Below are positions 44,272 to 54,016 of a DNA stretch of 64,000 nucleotides, piece after piece (the first letter of the stretch is position 1; each line of letters starts with the position of its first letter). This DNA is from Vibrio gallaecicus (lineage in GTDB: Bacteria > Pseudomonadota > Gammaproteobacteria > Enterobacterales > Vibrionaceae). Location of the stretch: positions 1,054,001-1,118,000 of the forward strand of contig NZ_AP025491.1 of assembly GCF_024347495.1 (NCBI RefSeq), read 5' to 3'. The translations under genes and the position numbers were made by a program. The notes beneath the pieces are model-generated. The model worked only from the letters and a program-made list of their open reading frames with translations, had not been told where the DNA came from and did no database searches.

Positions 44272-46899
44272 ATGAGCCAGACACCTACAAGAAAAACTAA
44301 GATTGTTGTCGTTGGAAATGGCATGGTCGGACATAAATTTATCGATAATCTGATTCAAGATAAATCCGATGAATTTGACATCATCACTTTCTGTGAAGAG
44401 TCTCGATTAGCTTATGATCGCGTACAACTCACTTCTTACTTTGATGAAGGTAAAGGGGCGGATGATCTCGCCCTAGCCAGTGAAGGTTATTACCAAAGTA
44501 ACGGAATTAACTACTTACTCAACAGCAAAGTAACTCAGCTTGATACAGACAATAACCAAGTCATCACCGACAGTGGTCATATTGAAAGTTACGACAAGCT
44601 AGTACTAGCAACGGGCTCATTCCCATTTGTTCCCCCTATTCCCGGTAATGACCAAGAACATTGTCATGTCTACCGTACTTTAGATGATTTAGATGCCATC
44701 GAGTTATCAAGCAAGCAGAGCAAATCAGGCGTGGTAATTGGTGGTGGCTTGCTGGGTCTTGAAGCTGCTAACGCCGTTAAGAACTTAGGGCTAGAAACGC
44801 ATGTTGTTGAATTCGCGCCTCGCTTAATGGCGGTTCAATTGGATGATGGAGGCGGTGCACTTCTACGCAGAAAGATTGAAGGACTTGGGGTTCAAGTTCA
44901 TACCGAAAAAGCGACATCAGAAATTATAGCGGGTGACACTGCCCGCTACCGAATGAACTTTGCTGACGGTACTCACCTTGAAACCGATATGATCGTTTTT
45001 TCTGCTGGTATCCGCCCTAAAGATGCGCTGGCACGCAGCTCAAACATAACCATTGGGGAACGTGGTGGCATTGTAATTAACGACCATTGCCAAACCAACA
45101 TCGACAATGTTTACGCCGTTGGTGAATGTGCACTTTGGGACAACAAAATTTTTGGTTTAGTGGCACCCGGCTACTCTATGGCAAAAGTAGCGGCATCACA
45201 TATTGCAACGAACGGCGAAACTGAATCTAGTTTTACTGGCGCAGATATGAGTACCAAACTCAAATTGCTTGGTGTAGATGTCGCCAGCATTGGTGAAGTT
45301 CACGGACAAACTGAAGGCGCGCAGTCATACACCTACAATGATGAAATTGAGCAAGTATATAAGCGTTTAATCATTTCTGCCGACGGCAAGAAAATTGTCG
45401 GTGCGGTACTGGTTGGGGATGCCGAGGCTTACGGCACTTTGCTACAAACCAAGCAAAATGATATGCCCCTGCCAGAGAACCCAGCGGTATTGATTCTACC
45501 GAATGTGACCGATGATTCGGGCTCCGCTATGGGGGTTGAAGCATTACCAGATACCGCCGTGATTTGTTCATGTTTTGATGTGACCAAAGGCGATATTAAG
45601 CAAGCAGTTTCTGCAGGCTGCACCACTATGGCAGCACTAAAAGAATCGACGAATGCTTCAACGGGTTGTGGCGGCTGTTCTGCCTTAGCTAAGCAAGTCT
45701 TAGATAGCGAGTTAAGCAATTTAGGCGTAGAAGTGTGTAACGATATTTGTGAGCACTTTGCTTATTCTCGCCAAGAGCTTACCGACATTATTCGAGTCAA
45801 TAAAATCAAATCATTCGATGAGTTATTGGACTCTCATGGACAAGGTTTAGGCTGTACCGTGTGCAAGCCAGCAATTGGCTCGATACTCGCTTCATATTGG
45901 AATGATTACATTCTTGAAGATCAACATCTAGAGCTTCAAGACACCAATGATATTTACCTAGGCAATATGCAAAAAGACGGCACCTACTCTGTCGTTCCTC
46001 GTATAGCTGGCGGTGAAATCACCCCAGACAAGCTCATTGTACTAGGTGAAGTGGCGAAGAAATTCGATTTATACACCAAGATCACTGGTGGTCAGCGAGT
46101 TGATTTATTTGGAGCTCAACTCAACGAATTACCTATTATTTGGAAAACTCTGATCGATGCTGGTTTTGAAACGGGTCATGCCTACGGAAAATCCGTTCGT
46201 ACCGTCAAATCATGCGTGGGCAGCACTTGGTGCCGATATGGTGTCGACGATAGTGTTGGCTTAGCTATCAGGCTTGAAAATCGATACAAAGGGCTTCGTT
46301 CCCCGCACAAAATCAAATTTGCCGTATCAGGCTGTACCCGCGAATGTGCTGAAGCTCAATCTAAAGATTTTGGGATTATCGCTACAGACAAAGGTTGGAA
46401 CTTATACATCTGTGGTAATGGCGGCATGCGCCCACGCCATGGCGATCTTTTTGCTACTGATTTAGATGAAACCACTCTTCTTAAATACATTGACCGAATC
46501 TTAATGTTTTACACCCGCACAGCCGATCGCTTACAGCGTACATCGGTGTGGATGGAGAATTTAGAAGGCGGTATGGATTACCTCAAACAAGTGGTCATTG
46601 AGGACAAACTTGGTGTAGCAGCGGAGTTAGAAGCCGATATCGAACTGAATATCTCTAAATATCAATGCGAATGGAAAACCACCATTGAAAACCCTGAAAA
46701 AATGAAGCGATTCCAACACTTCATCAATAGTGAAGATATGGATGAGAACGTCAGTTTTATCACCGAAAGAGAGCAACGCTTCCCAACGCCACTTTCCAGC
46801 TCTTCAATCAACAAGGCTGCAAACGATAAGTCAGAGCATGCGAGTAATAGATCAGAGCAAGAAAAAGCTCAAAGAATCGAAATCACTGAAGTGTCATAA
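44272..46899 (+). CDS. nirB: NADH-dependent nitrite reductase, large subunit
   Basis: The 875-residue protein has an FAD/NAD(P)H oxidoreductase half (VVVGNGMVGHKFIDNL at residue 11, VVIGGGLLGLEAANAVK near 160) and a BFD-like [2Fe-2S] region (CSCFDVTKGD...STGCGGC). The sirohaem/[4Fe-4S] half has CVGSTWCRYG and SGCTRECAEAQ. It reduces nitrite to ammonium with six electrons in the cytoplasm. A Ser/Asn/Glu-rich tail of about 40 residues extends the C-terminus. First gene of a four-gene operon behind a sigma-54 element. Confidence 0.95.
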   Translation: MSQTPTRKTKIVVVGNGMVGHKFIDNLIQDKSDEFDIITFCEESRLAYDRVQLTSYFDEGKGADDLALASEGYYQSNGINYLLNSKVTQLDTDNNQVITDSGHIESYDKLVLATGSFPFVPPIPGNDQEHCHVYRTLDDLDAIELSSKQSKSGVVIGGGLLGLEAANAVKNLGLETHVVEFAPRLMAVQLDDGGGALLRRKIEGLGVQVHTEKATSEIIAGDTARYRMNFADGTHLETDMIVFSAGIRPKDALARSSNITIGERGGIVINDHCQTNIDNVYAVGECALWDNKIFGLVAPGYSMAKVAASHIATNGETESSFTGADMSTKLKLLGVDVASIGEVHGQTEGAQSYTYNDEIEQVYKRLIISADGKKIVGAVLVGDAEAYGTLLQTKQNDMPLPENPAVLILPNVTDDSGSAMGVEALPDTAVICSCFDVTKGDIKQAVSAGCTTMAALKESTNASTGCGGCSALAKQVLDSELSNLGVEVCNDICEHFAYSRQELTDIIRVNKIKSFDELLDSHGQGLGCTVCKPAIGSILASYWNDYILEDQHLELQDTNDIYLGNMQKDGTYSVVPRIAGGEITPDKLIVLGEVAKKFDLYTKITGGQRVDLFGAQLNELPIIWKTLIDAGFETGHAYGKSVRTVKSCVGSTWCRYGVDDSVGLAIRLENRYKGLRSPHKIKFAVSGCTRECAEAQSKDFGIIATDKGWNLYICGNGGMRPRHGDLFATDLDETTLLKYIDRILMFYTRTADRLQRTSVWMENLEGGMDYLKQVVIEDKLGVAAELEADIELNISKYQCEWKTTIENPEKMKRFQHFINSEDMDENVSFITEREQRFPTPLSSSSINKAANDKSEHASNRSEQEKAQRIEITEVS

Positions 46900-46968
46900 C
46901 GGTGTTCCTTCACGTCCACAATGATGCATCTAAAAACAATTTTAAACTCATGAGACAAGGAGAACGCC

Positions 46969-47304
46969 ATGGGAAATTGGCTAACAGTCTGTAGCGCAGA
47001 TGATTTAACTCCCAATGCCGGAATTTGCGCCAAAGTAGAAGATAACCAAGTTGCTATATTTTATTGTAAACGCAACGACAAACTCTACGCTTTATCTAAT
47101 TACGACCCGATTGGTAAAGCCAATGTCATGTCGCGTGGTATCATCGGCTCGCTCAGCGGTGAACCTTATGTTGCATCGCCTTTATATAAGCAACACTTTC
47201 ATTTAGAAACAGGGGAATGCTTAGAAGAACCAAGCCACCAACTGCATAAATTTGAAATTCGAAGACAAGGAAAGCAAGTACAAGTGTTATCACCTGCGGC
47301 TTAA
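46969..47304 (+). CDS. nirD: Nitrite reductase, small subunit
   Basis: The 111-residue Rieske-like NirD has the fold IAIFYCKRNDKLYALSNYDPIGKANVMSRGIIG but lacks the cluster-binding Cys and His pairs, as usual for NirD. It associates with NirB. AAGGAG precedes the ATG. It follows nirB by 69 nt. Confidence 0.92.
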   Translation: MGNWLTVCSADDLTPNAGICAKVEDNQVAIFYCKRNDKLYALSNYDPIGKANVMSRGIIGSLSGEPYVASPLYKQHFHLETGECLEEPSHQLHKFEIRRQGKQVQVLSPAA

Positions 47305-47323
47305 CGCGCCCAGTCAGACTAAA

Positions 47324-47362
47324 TTTGGTAAACACAATTTTAGTTTGATAAACACGATTTTA
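47324..47362 (+). repeat. Two 19 bp direct repeats between nirD and narK
   Basis: TTTGGTAAACACAATTTTA and TTTGATAAACACGATTTTA are 20 bp apart and differ at two positions. They lie 20 bases after nirD and could be a tandem binding site or a simple duplication. Confidence 0.75.
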
Positions 47363-47521
47363 AATACTGGATTCAAATTTATTCGCGTTCTTCTTAAACG
47401 CAAAATTCGCTTACTAACGATTGTTTAAATGAAAGTGCTTTTATTAGAAATTATAGGTTAATGGTAAACGTAACCCGACCGATAAAAGCCACTTTCACTC
47501 CATATATAAAGGATTTATTAC

Positions 47522-48991
47522 ATGGATAATACAAAGTTTTCGCTGCTGTCATTTACTGGGAAGATGAAGGTTTTACACCTCAGTTGGATGGCTTTTTTTA
47601 TCACGTTTGTTGTTTGGTTTAACTTTGCCCCACTTTTGCAAATGGTTAAAACCACTTTAGGCTTAAGTACTGAACAAATAAAAACGCTACTCATTTTAAA
47701 CGTTGCGCTAACCATTCCTGCGCGTGTCGTGGTGGGTATGCTCACCGATAAATATGGACCAAGACTGGTGTACTCCACCCTGCTCGCGGTCTGTTCCATA
47801 CCATGTTTCATGTTTGCATTTGCAGATTCCTTCATTCAAGCCGCTATTGCCCGTTTCCTACTTGGTTTCATTGGCGCAGGTTTTGTTGTTGGTATCCGTT
47901 TGGTTTCTGAATGGTTCCCACATAATGAACTGGGTACTGCTGAAGGCATTTACGGCGGTTGGGGTAACTTTGGTTCAGCAGCAGCAGCCTTTACACTACC
48001 GACTCTTGCACTGATGTTTGGTGGTGAAGAAGGCTGGCGCTATGCCGTTGGTCTTACCGGCTTAATGAGTTTAGTTTTCGCGGTTATCTTCTATAAAAAT
48101 GTCACTGACACCCCTAAAGGCGCGACTTACTTTAAACCGAGTCAAGTGACCGCAATGGAAGTGACATCTAAAGGTGACTTCTTCTTCCTACTGATAATGA
48201 AGATCCCAATGTATGCCGCTTTAGCGCTATTGGCTTGGAAACTCTCACCTTCTGGCATCAACATGATCACTGACGTCATGGTCAATGCCGTGTATGCCAC
48301 ACTTATTGCCCTTTATGCTTATGAAGTCTCACAAGTATGGAAGGTAAACAAGAAGGTATTTAAAGAAGAAGTGCCTGAAATGCACCAGTACAAGTTCAAG
48401 CAAGTTGCCGTGTTAAATGTATTGTACTTTGCAACATTTGGTTCTGAACTTGCGGTTATTTCAATGCTGCCATTGTTCTTCTCGGAAACGTTTGAATTAA
48501 CCCCAGTGATGGCTGGTATGGTGGCTTCTGCCTATGCATTTATGAACTTAATGTCTAGACCTGGCGGCGGTTGGATTTCAGATAGATTCGGTCGTAAACC
48601 AACACTATTAATCCTTACTGCCGGTCTAGCCGTAGGTTACTTCCTAATGGGACAAGTAGGCAGTGATTGGCCTTTATGGTTAGCAGTAGCTACTGCTATG
48701 GGTTGTTCTTTCTTTGTTCAAGCGGGTGAAGGTGCGGTATTTGCGACAGTACCTCTGATTAAACGTCGTATGACAGGTCAGATTGCTGGTATGACGGGGG
48801 CTTACGGAAACGTAGGTGCTGTGGTTTACCTTACCGTTCTTTCATTTGTTTCATACCAAACGTTCTTCTTAGTTATTGCTGGTACGGCTGTGATTGGCTT
48901 TGCAACCCTAATCTTTATGGAAGAACCAAATGGCAAAATAGCAGAAGTGAACGATGATGGTAGCGTGACATTAATTGATGTTTCTCACTAA
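47522..48991 (+). CDS. narK: Nitrate/nitrite MFS transporter, NarK type
   Basis: The 489-residue protein has twelve predicted membrane helices. NarK-family motifs are present: FNFAPLLQMVKTTLGL after helix 1, VGMLTDKYGPR, the nitrate signature region WFPHNELGTAEGIYGGWGNFGSA, and GGWISDRFGRKPT in the second half. It imports nitrate for NasA. It lies within the nir operon, 217 bp after nirD. Confidence 0.92.
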   Translation: MDNTKFSLLSFTGKMKVLHLSWMAFFITFVVWFNFAPLLQMVKTTLGLSTEQIKTLLILNVALTIPARVVVGMLTDKYGPRLVYSTLLAVCSIPCFMFAFADSFIQAAIARFLLGFIGAGFVVGIRLVSEWFPHNELGTAEGIYGGWGNFGSAAAAFTLPTLALMFGGEEGWRYAVGLTGLMSLVFAVIFYKNVTDTPKGATYFKPSQVTAMEVTSKGDFFFLLIMKIPMYAALALLAWKLSPSGINMITDVMVNAVYATLIALYAYEVSQVWKVNKKVFKEEVPEMHQYKFKQVAVLNVLYFATFGSELAVISMLPLFFSETFELTPVMAGMVASAYAFMNLMSRPGGGWISDRFGRKPTLLILTAGLAVGYFLMGQVGSDWPLWLAVATAMGCSFFVQAGEGAVFATVPLIKRRMTGQIAGMTGAYGNVGAVVYLTVLSFVSYQTFFLVIAGTAVIGFATLIFMEEPNGKIAEVNDDGSVTLIDVSH

Positions 48992-49220
48992 TGAACGTGC
49001 GCGTCAATCAATAACTAAATCGGGGGCAACTATTCTAAGAAACGTTAATGCATCGAAGTGTTATTAGTGAATCATTATGAATGGCTGCCGTTCAAAAGCT
49101 CTGCTGTTACTTAGATTTACAGGTATTCGATCACCTACCTACTCTAAATATCAGTCTGAGCTTTTGTTCTTGCTTCTACTCTTCAACCAAGGGAAGGAGC
49201 AATCAAGGGAAAGAGAAGAC

Positions 49221-51248
49221 ATGGATCAAGCTTTTAAAAATCCAGAACAAGATCTAAACACCAGCCAAACCAGCAATCAATTAGAGCTGCGTTACGGTGG
49301 GTGTTCTTTACAAGGTAGAAGGGATGAAAACCAAGACGCTCTCATTGTTAAGCACCCCAAACTAACTGCTGAACGTGAACTAAAAGGCAGCATCGCCTGT
49401 ATTGCTGACGGAGTCAGTTGCAGTTCTCAAGGTCAACAGGCAAGCCACACAAGCGTGATGCAGTTTGTCACGGATTACTACGCCACTCCCAATAGTTGGA
49501 CAGTCAAAAAATCCGCTCAAAAGGTGCTTACCGCACTCAACTCTTGGCTTTTCAACTCAAGTGACAAACAAAGCTTATCGCATAACAGCTTAGTGACGAC
49601 ATTTAGCGCCGTAATCTTCAAATCCAATACGGCTCATATCTTCCATGTAGGTGATAGCCGAATTTATCGATATAGAGCTCCTCAAGAGCAATCCTCGACC
49701 AACCAATCGTTTATAAATCAATCTTCTACAAAAAATAATACCAATACGGAGAATAGTGACCAAAAGCGAAGTCATACGCTGACTTTACTCACAAGAGATC
49801 ACCAGCGAAAAAGCTTTGGTGATAATCACTTTCTCACTCGTGCTCTTGGTATGGATAATAAACTCGATATTGATTATCAAGCCATACCGTTACAGCAAGG
49901 TGATATCTTTCTACTCACTACAGATGGCGTTCACGATTATTTACTAGAGGCTGAGATTCTTACCGAATTGAATAAGATGAAGAACTCATCTTTAAATGGT
50001 AATCAAGAAGCTAGCGCCTCTGCTAAATACCAACAAAACCTAGATTCATCAACGACTCAAGTAACTACACAATCATTAGCCACACAGCCATTAACCACAC
50101 TGAGTGCAGACCACTTTGAAAGCACAGCTCAATCTCTTTGCCACAAAGCTCTAGCGCAGAATAGTAAAGACAACATTACCAGCTTATTGGTAGAAGTTTC
50201 CCATTTACCTAAGCCTTCACACCTTGAATTTCAGGAAAATTTACGAACCCGAGTTATCCCACCAGCTTTAAAAATCGGTAATACCATTGATGGGTTTAAA
50301 GTAACAAAAATCATCCATGCTGGTGCGCGCAGCCATGTCTATCAAGTCACTGAGATTGAGACTCAAAAAGAATACATCTTCAAAACCCCCTCTCTTCATT
50401 ACAGTGAAGATCAAGATACGATCACCAGTTTTTGTAACGAGCAATGGGCGGGCACTCAACTAGATAACAGCAAAATAATGAAAGTGTATCCATGCCCAGC
50501 CCACTCTAAATTTTTGTATCAGCTATGTGAGCCGATTCAGGGCATCACACTAAGACAATGGATGTTTGATAACCAATCTGTGCCGCGCACAGCAGCCAAG
50601 CTTGATGAGATAAGAAGAATAATTCGTGATGTAATCAGTGCGGTGCGTGTTTTACAGCGAGCGGATATGGTTCACCGTGATTTAAAGCCTGAGAACATCA
50701 TGTTATTACCAAATGGAGAGATAAAACTGATCGACTTAGGTGCCGTTTTAGTCAAAAGCCTTCAAGAATTAGAACTTAAAGATGCAGTGAGTGGAAACCA
50801 TTCAAAAAAAATCCCTTTGGGAGCGGCGAACTACATAGCACCAGAATACCTAAACTCTGGCGAAGCCAGTATTCAATCCGATTTGTTTTCAGTCAGCGTG
50901 ATTTGCTACGAAATGCTGACAGCAGAATTGCCATACAAAGAAATGGACACTCAGTCGCTTGCAAAGGCTCGCCATCAAGAATGGCACTATATCCCCTTTA
51001 TAAACAAACATTCTCATCTTCCAACTTGGTTAGACTTAACCTTAGAAAAGGCTTGTCACCCTAGCCCTAACTCTCGGTATCAAATATTGAGTGAGTTTGT
51101 TGAAGATATCTATTCACCCAACTCTGCACTGGTTGAAAAACAAAAAAACAGCCCGTTCATTAACCGCCAGCCACTGCAGTTTTGGAAGTTACTCGCCTTG
51201 TTACTCGGCTTTGTCGCCATCGCAGAGTTTTTGTTGTTATTGCAATAA
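49221..51248 (+). CDS. Membrane-anchored PP2C phosphatase / Ser-Thr kinase fusion
   Basis: The 675-residue protein has an N-terminal PP2C phosphatase (GRRDENQDAL, CIADGVS, FHVGDSRIYRY, LTTDGVHDYL, SKDNITSLLVEV). A low-complexity Gln/Asn/Ser insert interrupts it, and a Ser/Thr kinase follows (IFKTP lysine, MVHRDLKPENIML, IDLGAVL in place of DFG, APEYLNSGEASIQSDLFSVSVICYEML). One C-terminal membrane helix anchors it. The Gly-rich loop is weak (HAGARSHVYQV). Phosphatase and kinase in one chain suggest it resets its own targets. Its place behind narK points to control of nitrate uptake or reduction. ATG at 49221 follows GGGAAAGAGAAG; the frame is open 48 codons upstream. Confidence 0.87.
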   Translation: MDQAFKNPEQDLNTSQTSNQLELRYGGCSLQGRRDENQDALIVKHPKLTAERELKGSIACIADGVSCSSQGQQASHTSVMQFVTDYYATPNSWTVKKSAQKVLTALNSWLFNSSDKQSLSHNSLVTTFSAVIFKSNTAHIFHVGDSRIYRYRAPQEQSSTNQSFINQSSTKNNTNTENSDQKRSHTLTLLTRDHQRKSFGDNHFLTRALGMDNKLDIDYQAIPLQQGDIFLLTTDGVHDYLLEAEILTELNKMKNSSLNGNQEASASAKYQQNLDSSTTQVTTQSLATQPLTTLSADHFESTAQSLCHKALAQNSKDNITSLLVEVSHLPKPSHLEFQENLRTRVIPPALKIGNTIDGFKVTKIIHAGARSHVYQVTEIETQKEYIFKTPSLHYSEDQDTITSFCNEQWAGTQLDNSKIMKVYPCPAHSKFLYQLCEPIQGITLRQWMFDNQSVPRTAAKLDEIRRIIRDVISAVRVLQRADMVHRDLKPENIMLLPNGEIKLIDLGAVLVKSLQELELKDAVSGNHSKKIPLGAANYIAPEYLNSGEASIQSDLFSVSVICYEMLTAELPYKEMDTQSLAKARHQEWHYIPFINKHSHLPTWLDLTLEKACHPSPNSRYQILSEFVEDIYSPNSALVEKQKNSPFINRQPLQFWKLLALLLGFVAIAEFLLLLQ

Positions 51249-51294
51249 ACTGAATAGCTAGAGTCTTTATTTATAACGAGACATCTCCAATTAA

Positions 51295-51328
51295 AAAGCC
51301 TCTGATCACTTTCATGATCAGAGGCTTG
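51295..51328. terminator. Bidirectional terminator between kinase and chemoreceptor genes
   Basis: AAGCCTCTGATCA and TGATCAGAGGCTT form a 13 bp perfect stem with a five-to-six-base loop, flanked by AAAA and TTGTTTA. It ends both convergent transcripts. Confidence 0.9.
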
Positions 51329-51346
51329 TTTATCACATCGAGTATC

Positions 51347-53032
51347 TTATAGCTTAAATTGGTCTACCAAGTTCTGTAGATTAGACCCAGCTGTCGATAA
51401 TTCATCGACCACATTACTGGAATCATGGCTTGCTTCGAGTAAAGAAGAAACAATGTCACGAATAGCGACAAGATTGCGGTTTATTTCTTCGGTTACAGAG
51501 CTTTGTTCAGTCGCAGCAGTGGCAATGTGATCTGTCATACTATTGATTGATTCAACCGCTGAACCTACGGCATCTAACCCAGCAGTAATATCCGAAGAAG
51601 AACTGACTACCTTTCCACAAGTGGTTTGGCTGTCACTCATCGATTGAACAGCTTGCTCAACAAGTTGATGCAACTCATCTAACATGGTTTTTATTTCATG
51701 CGTACTGCCTTGTGTTCGGCTTGCCAAGCTGCGAACTTCATCGGCAACCACTGCAAAGCCACGCCCTTGCTCACCAGCTCGCGCTGCTTCAATAGCTGCA
51801 TTTAACGCTAGTAAGTTCGTTTGTTCAGCAATATCGCCGATCACTTTCAGAACACCATCAATTTTCTTCGATTGCTCATGCAAAGAGCCCATGTGTGAGC
51901 TTGTTTTTTCAATGTTATCTTCTAAAGACGTAATAGAACCGATAGAAATGGTTACGCGCTCTTGAGCTTGTTGAGCATCTTTATTAGCGTCATTCGTAGC
52001 GGTAGAAACTTGATTGGCACTTTGAGCCACTTCATGCGCTGTCGAGCTCATTTCCGTTACTGCAGTCACTACTTGCTCAGTTTCGTGGTTGTGTGTTTGT
52101 AACTGAACTTTTAGGTTTTCAGTTTGCTGGTTAATAGTATTCGCCGCCTGAGTCACATGCCCCGTTGACTCAGTCACCTGTGACATAATGCCATGCAACT
52201 TACTAATGAACTTATCGAATGCTTGACCAAGTTGGGCAATTTCATCTTCACCTTGAGCGTTAATTCGGTGCGTTAAGTCACCCTCTCCACTGGCAATGTC
52301 TTCAAAGGTAGACAGCATTTTACGAATAGGTGCCGTAACCTTATTCGCCACATATGTCATCACTGCAGCCACAATCAACAGAATCGCAATTGAGCTTAGT
52401 AGTACAAACTGCATTTGCGTGCGCATCCGCTCATTCGCCGCATAGCGATATTCTTCTGTCGCACGAATAATGTCATCCGTATATAGACCTGTTCCTAAAA
52501 ACCATGAGCTACCCGATATTGGTGCTGAATACGCAATTTTAGGTTGTGGAGTACTTGCTCCTGGTTTGTCATATACGTATTCAATAAAGCCGCCACCTTG
52601 TTTAGCTTTTGATCTCAAACCTTGGGTAATTTTCACGCCATTTGGATCTACGAGCCCCAGTCCAGATGTGCCTTCGGCTTTTGGCTTCAAACTATGGACA
52701 ATATAGGTACCTTCTCCATCAAACATGAAGAAATAACCACTGCCACCAGCAGAAAAACGCGCTTTTTTTAGTGCATGTCTAGCCGCAATTCTAGCTTCAT
52801 CACCAGTACCTAATCGGCTGACAATCTCTTCAATCACAGCTTGAGCGACAGTAGCAGCATCTTTAATGTTGTTTTGTCTTTCCTTTGTCAACGTCTCTTG
52901 GTAGTGACTGACTTCTGCTTCAACTGATTTCAATTGAAGGTTAAGGACTATAGACATAGCAACAGTTATCACGAGAACCATGGGCACAAGCGATGCGAGT
53001 AAAAATTTCAATTTCATTGATAAACGATTCAT
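51347..53032 (-). CDS. Methyl-accepting chemotaxis protein with single-Cache sensor
   Basis: The 561-residue receptor has an N-terminal membrane helix (9-30), a periplasmic sCache_2 domain (about 35-185, [37 protein letters not shown]), a second helix (about 208-226) and a HAMP domain. A cytoplasmic signalling hairpin follows, with the conserved tip region [31 protein letters not shown]. Such Cache receptors often sense small organic acids; the ligand here is unknown. ATG with GAGGA upstream. Confidence 0.93.
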   Translation of the reverse strand: MNRLSMKLKFLLASLVPMVLVITVAMSIVLNLQLKSVEAEVSHYQETLTKERQNNIKDAATVAQAVIEEIVSRLGTGDEARIAARHALKKARFSAGGSGYFFMFDGEGTYIVHSLKPKAEGTSGLGLVDPNGVKITQGLRSKAKQGGGFIEYVYDKPGASTPQPKIAYSAPISGSSWFLGTGLYTDDIIRATEEYRYAANERMRTQMQFVLLSSIAILLIVAAVMTYVANKVTAPIRKMLSTFEDIASGEGDLTHRINAQGEDEIAQLGQAFDKFISKLHGIMSQVTESTGHVTQAANTINQQTENLKVQLQTHNHETEQVVTAVTEMSSTAHEVAQSANQVSTATNDANKDAQQAQERVTISIGSITSLEDNIEKTSSHMGSLHEQSKKIDGVLKVIGDIAEQTNLLALNAAIEAARAGEQGRGFAVVADEVRSLASRTQGSTHEIKTMLDELHQLVEQAVQSMSDSQTTCGKVVSSSSDITAGLDAVGSAVESINSMTDHIATAATEQSSVTEEINRNLVAIRDIVSSLLEASHDSSNVVDELSTAGSNLQNLVDQFKL

Positions 53033-53361
53033 ACATCCTCAATTATTATAATAAGTATGACTAACATTATCCACACAGCAGAATGCCGCACTGTAAATGA
53101 ACATGGTCATTTATAGGCTTAATTATTAGTCCATTCTAAATATCAATATCAAATGAAACTTGATGTACCTTACATAAATGGAATTAGTATCCATTTTTAC
53201 ATCTTAAAAATACGAGGACTTAGAAAACCTACCGTTACAGCTTTTAATTTTTATGCGCCAACACCTGATACACACCCCATTTGGGTGACAAGTATTCAGA
53301 AAGGCTCAAATAACGGTAACTTATCAAATATATGGCAATAAATAGAAGAAGGTAACGGAAA
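53033..53361. other. Intergenic region upstream of the first LuxR-type gene
   Basis: The region is AT-rich and has no credible gene; a 62-codon open frame at 53153 lacks a ribosome-binding site and family features. The only notable element is the palindrome at 53273-53287. Confidence 0.6.
53273..53287. promoter_or_regulatory. CACCC-N5-GGGTG palindrome, copy 1
   Basis: CACCC-CATTT-GGGTG lies 74 bases before the LuxR-type gene start at 53362. The same arrangement recurs at 58899 and 62916 within this locus. Confidence 0.6.
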
Positions 53362-53997
53362 ATGGATTCTCTTGTTACGGTATCATTCAACCTTGTGTGC
53401 AAAAATGAGGCTCAATTCAGAACCCTCACGAATACGCTCTCACTCACATTCAAACAACCTCTATTCACATATAACGACCAAAGGAAGCAATGCCATCAGC
53501 GTGGTATTCATATTGTCGATACTAGCCAGCAACATTTTTTTCTAAATCATAATAAAAATGGATATCACAACTATAACAACCGTCTCCTTATAGATAATAA
53601 AGACATGAGTTTGGATCTAGCCTTTAAAAAAATTGCTGACGGCTGGCGCGGTGTTATCTCTATCGATGATGATTATCAGATAATCAATAAAGCGGTAAAT
53701 ACCGTTCTAGATGGGGGCTTATGGTACCCAAGAAAAGTCTTAGATGGGTTCATTCTTCATACTCTTGAAGGACACCCAAATGGTGATTTAGTACGATACT
53801 TTTCGGCTAAATGCAGCTTAACCAGCAAAGAAAGAGTAGTGATGAAACACTTACTATCTGGTTTTACAAACAAACAAATTGCTTCAAAAATGTTCATTAG
53901 CCTAAATACTGTTAAAACGCATATAAAAAACATTATGGATAAAACCAACTGCCACTCTCGTTATGCGTTAATTAGCATGCTTACTGAAGAAGATTAG
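53362..53997 (+). CDS. LuxR-type regulator, CsgD/VpsT-like
   Basis: The 211-residue protein has a receiver-like N-terminal half without a clear phosphorylation pocket. GWRGVISIDDDYQIINKAVNTVLDGGLWYPR follows, the helix and W-x-x-R motif (WYPR, residues 121-124) that aligns with the c-di-GMP-binding region of VpsT/CsgD-type proteins. It ends in a LuxR helix-turn-helix (about 148-205, LTSKERVVMKHLLSGFTNKQIASKMFISLNTVKTHIKNIM). Placed beside a fimbrial operon, it is a likely activator of it. Whether WYPR binds c-di-GMP is unknown. Confidence 0.82.
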   Translation: MDSLVTVSFNLVCKNEAQFRTLTNTLSLTFKQPLFTYNDQRKQCHQRGIHIVDTSQQHFFLNHNKNGYHNYNNRLLIDNKDMSLDLAFKKIADGWRGVISIDDDYQIINKAVNTVLDGGLWYPRKVLDGFILHTLEGHPNGDLVRYFSAKCSLTSKERVVMKHLLSGFTNKQIASKMFISLNTVKTHIKNIMDKTNCHSRYALISMLTEED

Positions 53998-54016
53998 AGT
54001 TTATGGATATTAGATC

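Noticed and set aside
53153..53341. 62-codon open frame before the LuxR-type gene
   Set aside because: Overlaps the palindrome, has no ribosome-binding site and no family features.
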